Of a stretch of 7,336 bases of DNA, positions 5,452 through 7,336 are shown in pieces. Origin of the DNA: an uncultured Christensenella sp. (GTDB lineage Bacteria > Bacillota > Clostridia > Christensenellales > UBA3700). The position numbers and the translations under genes are program-made. The notes beneath the pieces are model-generated. The model was given only the letters and a program-made list of their open reading frames with translations, ran no database searches and was not told where the DNA came from. Numbering within the stretch: position 1 is the first letter of the stretch; each line of letters begins with the position of its first letter. The stretch lies in NCBI GenBank assembly GCA_910576875.1, contig CAJTKI010000070.1, positions 1-7,336 of the forward strand. Direction: 5' to 3'.

Positions 5452-6579
5452 ATGTCCGAATTTCGTTACGAAGTCTTAAAAGTATGCAGTCAGACCGGCG
5501 CGCGCGTGGGCAAACTCACGACGCCGCACGGCGAAATCGTCACGCCGGTGTTTATGCCGGTCGGAACGAACGCAACCGTCAAGGCGCTTACGCCGCGCGA
5601 CGTCCGAGAGACGAGCGCGTCGATCGTATTGTCCAATACGCTGCATCTGTATTTGCGTCCGGGCGAAGATCTCGTTCGAAAAGCGGGCGGCTTGCATGCG
5701 TTTATGGGTTGGGATCGACCGATCTTGACGGATAGCGGCGGATTTCAAGTGTTTTCGTTGTCCGATCTGCGCAAGATCGACGACGACGGCGTCACGTTCC
5801 GCTCGTACATCGACGGATCCAAACATTATATGTCGCCGGAAAAAGCGATCGAAATTCAAAATAAATTGGGCGCAGACATCATCATGGCGTTCGACGAATG
5901 CACGGAAGGGCACGCCGATTATCGGACGGCGCAGCGCGCGCTCCGACGTACGCAACTGTGGTTGGAGCGATGCGTCAAAGCGCACGGCCGCGACGATCAG
6001 ATGCTGTTTCCGATCGTGCAAGGCAACATGTATCCCGATCTGCGCGTGCAAAGTCTGCATCATGTGTTGGAACATGCGAAATGCGGCTTTTCGATCGGCG
6101 GACTTTCGGTCGGCGAGCCAAAGTCCGTCATGTACGAGATGCTGGACGTGCTGCGCGAACATTATCCGACGCATCATCCGCGCTATCTGATGGGCGTGGG
6201 CAGTCCGGACTGTCTGGTGGAACGCGTGTTGCGCGGCATCGATATGTTCGACTGCGTGTTGCCGACGCGCATGGCGCGCAACGGCGCGGCGTTTACGTCG
6301 ACGGGCAATCTGCAATTGCGCAACGCTCGATTCGCCGAAGATTTCTTGCCGCTCGATCCGCAATGCGATTGTTATTGTTGCCGCAATTTTTCCAGAGCGT
6401 ATCTGCGGCATCTGTTTAAGAGCGACGAGATTTTGGGCGGCATGTTGTTGTCGATGCACAATATCCGCTTTTTGATCCGTCTGACCGAGCGCATGCGCGA
6501 CGCGATTTATCGGGATCGATACGGCGATTTTGCAAAAGAGTTTTTGCAGTCGTATCAATGGGACAGACGCGGAGAATAA
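5452..6579 (+). CDS. tgt: tRNA-guanine transglycosylase (Tgt, queuine/preQ1 type)
   Basis: Bacterial Tgt swaps guanine 34 for preQ1 in tRNAs with GUN anticodons, the entry of the precursor base into tRNA before QueA acts. The 375-residue protein has the full catalytic set: general acid/base Asp94 in LTDSGGFQVFSL (92-103), substrate-binding Asp148 in MAFDECT (145-151), QGN (190-192), GGLSVGE (216-222), and nucleophile Asp267 in FDCVLPTRMARNG (266-278). The structural zinc site is complete: Cys305, Cys307, Cys310 and His336 (CxCx2Cx25H). The ATG at 5452 is preceded by AAGGGGAG (5441-5448), somewhat close at 3 nt. The gene ends the ruvA-led operon or leads into yajC 144 nt later. There is no preQ1 riboswitch-like structure upstream, consistent with the gene sitting inside an operon. 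Confidence 0.98.
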   Translation: MSEFRYEVLKVCSQTGARVGKLTTPHGEIVTPVFMPVGTNATVKALTPRDVRETSASIVLSNTLHLYLRPGEDLVRKAGGLHAFMGWDRPILTDSGGFQVFSLSDLRKIDDDGVTFRSYIDGSKHYMSPEKAIEIQNKLGADIIMAFDECTEGHADYRTAQRALRRTQLWLERCVKAHGRDDQMLFPIVQGNMYPDLRVQSLHHVLEHAKCGFSIGGLSVGEPKSVMYEMLDVLREHYPTHHPRYLMGVGSPDCLVERVLRGIDMFDCVLPTRMARNGAAFTSTGNLQLRNARFAEDFLPLDPQCDCYCCRNFSRAYLRHLFKSDEILGGMLLSMHNIRFLIRLTERMRDAIYRDRYGDFAKEFLQSYQWDRRGE

Positions 6580-6642
6580 ACGCGTTTTGTTGCGTTTTAC
6601 GGAAAAATTTACAAAACTCGCATGCTTTCGGGGTTAAATAGC

Positions 6643-6671
6643 TTGCTTTTCGGACAAGATTTCTATAAGAT
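6643..6671 (+). promoter_or_regulatory. Probable promoter of yajC
   Basis: TTGCTT (6643-6648) lies 17 bp before TAAGAT (6666-6671). An alternative -10, TATAAG (6664-6669), matches better but gives a 15-bp spacer. Either would start transcription near 6676-6678 and leave a leader of roughly 45 nt with a good ribosome binding site. This would let yajC be expressed apart from tgt. No convincing terminator separates the two, so read-through is also likely. Confidence 0.45.
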
Positions 6672-6723
6672 AGAAGTCAGGTGGAAAGTTCTGCCGAATT
6701 CGTAAGAGAGGAGAAAAGGAAAT

Positions 6724-7212
6724 ATGTTTTATTTGCTTGCGGCAGACGAGGCGACTGCTCCGAAGAGCAGCAATCAATGGTGGCTGATCATTATCATGGT
6801 CGTGATGCTGGTCGGTATGATGTTGATTTCGATTATTCCGCAGAGAAAGCGTCAAAAGAAAGCGCAGGAAATGGTGGACGCGATCCGCGTCGGCACCAAG
6901 GTTAAGACGATCGGCGGCTTTATCGGCACGGTCAAGATGATCGACAACAATAACAAGACGTTCGTGCTCGACATCAGCGCGCAGGAAGACGGCAGCGCGA
7001 TGGTCACGTTGGATCGTTCGGCGATCTACATGGTGATGACGCCTGCGGTCGAAGGTTCGATCGGCACGTCCGCGGTAGCGGGCGGCGCAGACGCGGTAGC
7101 GATGGACGACGCGGAAATGGACGCCAAATCCGCAGACAAGAAGTCCAAGAATCAGGAAGGTTCGGACGACATCGCGAACGGCGCGGAAAACAGCAACGAT
7201 TTGCAGATCTGA
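6724..7212 (+). CDS. yajC: Preprotein translocase subunit YajC with long acidic tail
   Basis: YajC is a small single-span inner-membrane protein that associates with SecD-SecF and the SecYEG translocon. The 162-residue product has a short polar N-terminus, a transmembrane helix (about 19-38, WWLIIIMVVMLVGMMLISII), and the family signature PQRKRQKKAQEM (39-50) followed by VGTKVKTIGGFIGTV (56-70) and a small beta-rich cytoplasmic domain ending near residue 107. Residues 109-162 form an Ala/Asp/Ser/Lys-rich, probably disordered tail, making the protein clearly longer than the usual 85-120 residues. AGGAG at 6709-6713, 10 nt upstream, supports the start; AAGGA at 6716-6720 is nearer. The common neighbourhood tgt-yajC agrees with the assignment. 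A strong terminator follows. Confidence 0.95.
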   Translation: MFYLLAADEATAPKSSNQWWLIIIMVVMLVGMMLISIIPQRKRQKKAQEMVDAIRVGTKVKTIGGFIGTVKMIDNNNKTFVLDISAQEDGSAMVTLDRSAIYMVMTPAVEGSIGTSAVAGGADAVAMDDAEMDAKSADKKSKNQEGSDDIANGAENSNDLQI

Positions 7213-7223
7213 CCCGATCGGGT
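7212..7223. repeat. 12-bp perfect palindrome after yajC
   Basis: ACCCGATCGGGT is fully self-complementary and begins on the last base of the yajC stop codon. As RNA it could make only a small 4-bp stem with a GATC loop. It may simply help seal the 3' end ahead of the terminator. Confidence 0.4.
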
Positions 7224-7231
7224 ATGTTCAG

Positions 7232-7262
7232 GACAAGCTTCTTCGGGAGCTTGTCTTTTTTT
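7232..7262 (+). terminator. Rho-independent terminator of yajC
   Basis: A 10-bp stem (7232-7241 with 7246-7255, one G-U pair) is closed by a stable C(UUCG)G tetraloop and followed directly by seven T residues (7256-7262). It ends the ruvA-to-yajC gene group 20 nt after the yajC stop. Confidence 0.95.
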
Positions 7263-7299
7263 GCATAATGCGCGGAGCGGGCGGCATATAGTAGAGCGT

Positions 7300-7304
7300 G
7301 GAGG
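7300..7304 (+). promoter_or_regulatory. Ribosome binding site of the gene entering at the right edge
   Basis: GGAGG lies 6 nt before the ATG at 7311, an optimal arrangement. Upstream, TATAGT (7287-7292) could be a -10 box, but the only -35-like match, TTGCAT (7261-7266), is 20 bp away, so the promoter is uncertain. Confidence 0.75.
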
Positions 7305-7310
7305 ATACTT

Positions 7311-7336
7311 ATGACGCTGAAAATGTATGCAGGCGA
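7311..7336 (+). CDS. Start of an unidentified gene (3' truncated)
   Basis: An ATG with an ideal GGAGG site opens a frame reading MTLKMYAG before the window ends. Its position after a strong terminator makes it the first gene of a new transcription unit. Eight codons are too few to name a family. In related genomes secD/secF or the SCIFF peptide and its maturase can lie near yajC, but this N-terminus does not match what I would expect for them. Confidence 0.6.

Noticed and set aside
5476..6558. A 360-codon open frame on the minus strand opposite tgt
   Set aside because: It is a shadow of tgt. The peptide is rich in Arg, His and Gln with no domain, and tgt has all its catalytic and zinc residues.
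6578..6598. A weak hairpin (AAACGC/GCGTTT, 8-nt loop) just after tgt as a terminator
   Set aside because: The stem is only 6 bp, begins within the stop codon and is AT-rich, and only a short TTTT that is part of the stem end follows. It is not convincing as a terminator.

Overview
The window looks like a chromosomal housekeeping segment from a moderately GC-rich Bacillota, probably a Clostridia member. The evidence is the gene order ruvA-ruvB-queA-tgt-yajC, strong GGAGG-type ribosome binding sites, near-consensus sigma-A promoters, and a WYL regulator beside a single-domain flavin oxidoreductase. No rRNA, mobile element or other marker allows a finer placement.

Layout: (1) 1-305, the 3' end of a + strand gene for a surface protein with a Pro/Asp/Thr-rich stalk and a C-terminal membrane anchor. 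(2) 306-478, a convergent intergenic region with a perfect 14-bp hairpin and a possible extended -10 promoter. (3) A minus-strand two-gene operon: a WYL-domain transcriptional regulator (1705-2634), then an old-yellow-enzyme-family oxidoreductase with a four-cysteine tail (479-1690). (4) 2635-2724, a compact divergent control region. (5) The + strand operon ruvA (2725-3327), ruvB (3324-4385), queA (4375-5436), tgt (5452-6579), with overlaps or a 15-nt gap. (6) yajC (6724-7212), probably with its own promoter, closed by a textbook intrinsic terminator. (7) The first codons of another + strand gene from 7311.

Functionally, RuvA and RuvB form the Holliday-junction branch-migration motor. Tgt and QueA carry out consecutive steps of queuosine synthesis on tRNA: preQ1 insertion, then conversion to epoxyqueuosine. 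YajC is the small membrane partner of SecDF in protein export. The WYL regulator probably controls itself and the oxidoreductase, and may also touch ruvA because the promoters are back to back.

The most notable feature is the 90-bp divergent region. Both promoters have a TTGACA box, a 17-bp spacer and a -10 box exactly 6 nt before an ATG. That puts the expected +1 on the A of the start codon, and neither gene has a convincing Shine-Dalgarno sequence, whereas the other complete genes do. Both ruvA and the WYL gene therefore look leaderless. The two promoter halves also form an inverted repeat that extends beyond the -35 boxes, a plausible shared operator. I see no clearly new multi-gene system elsewhere in the window.
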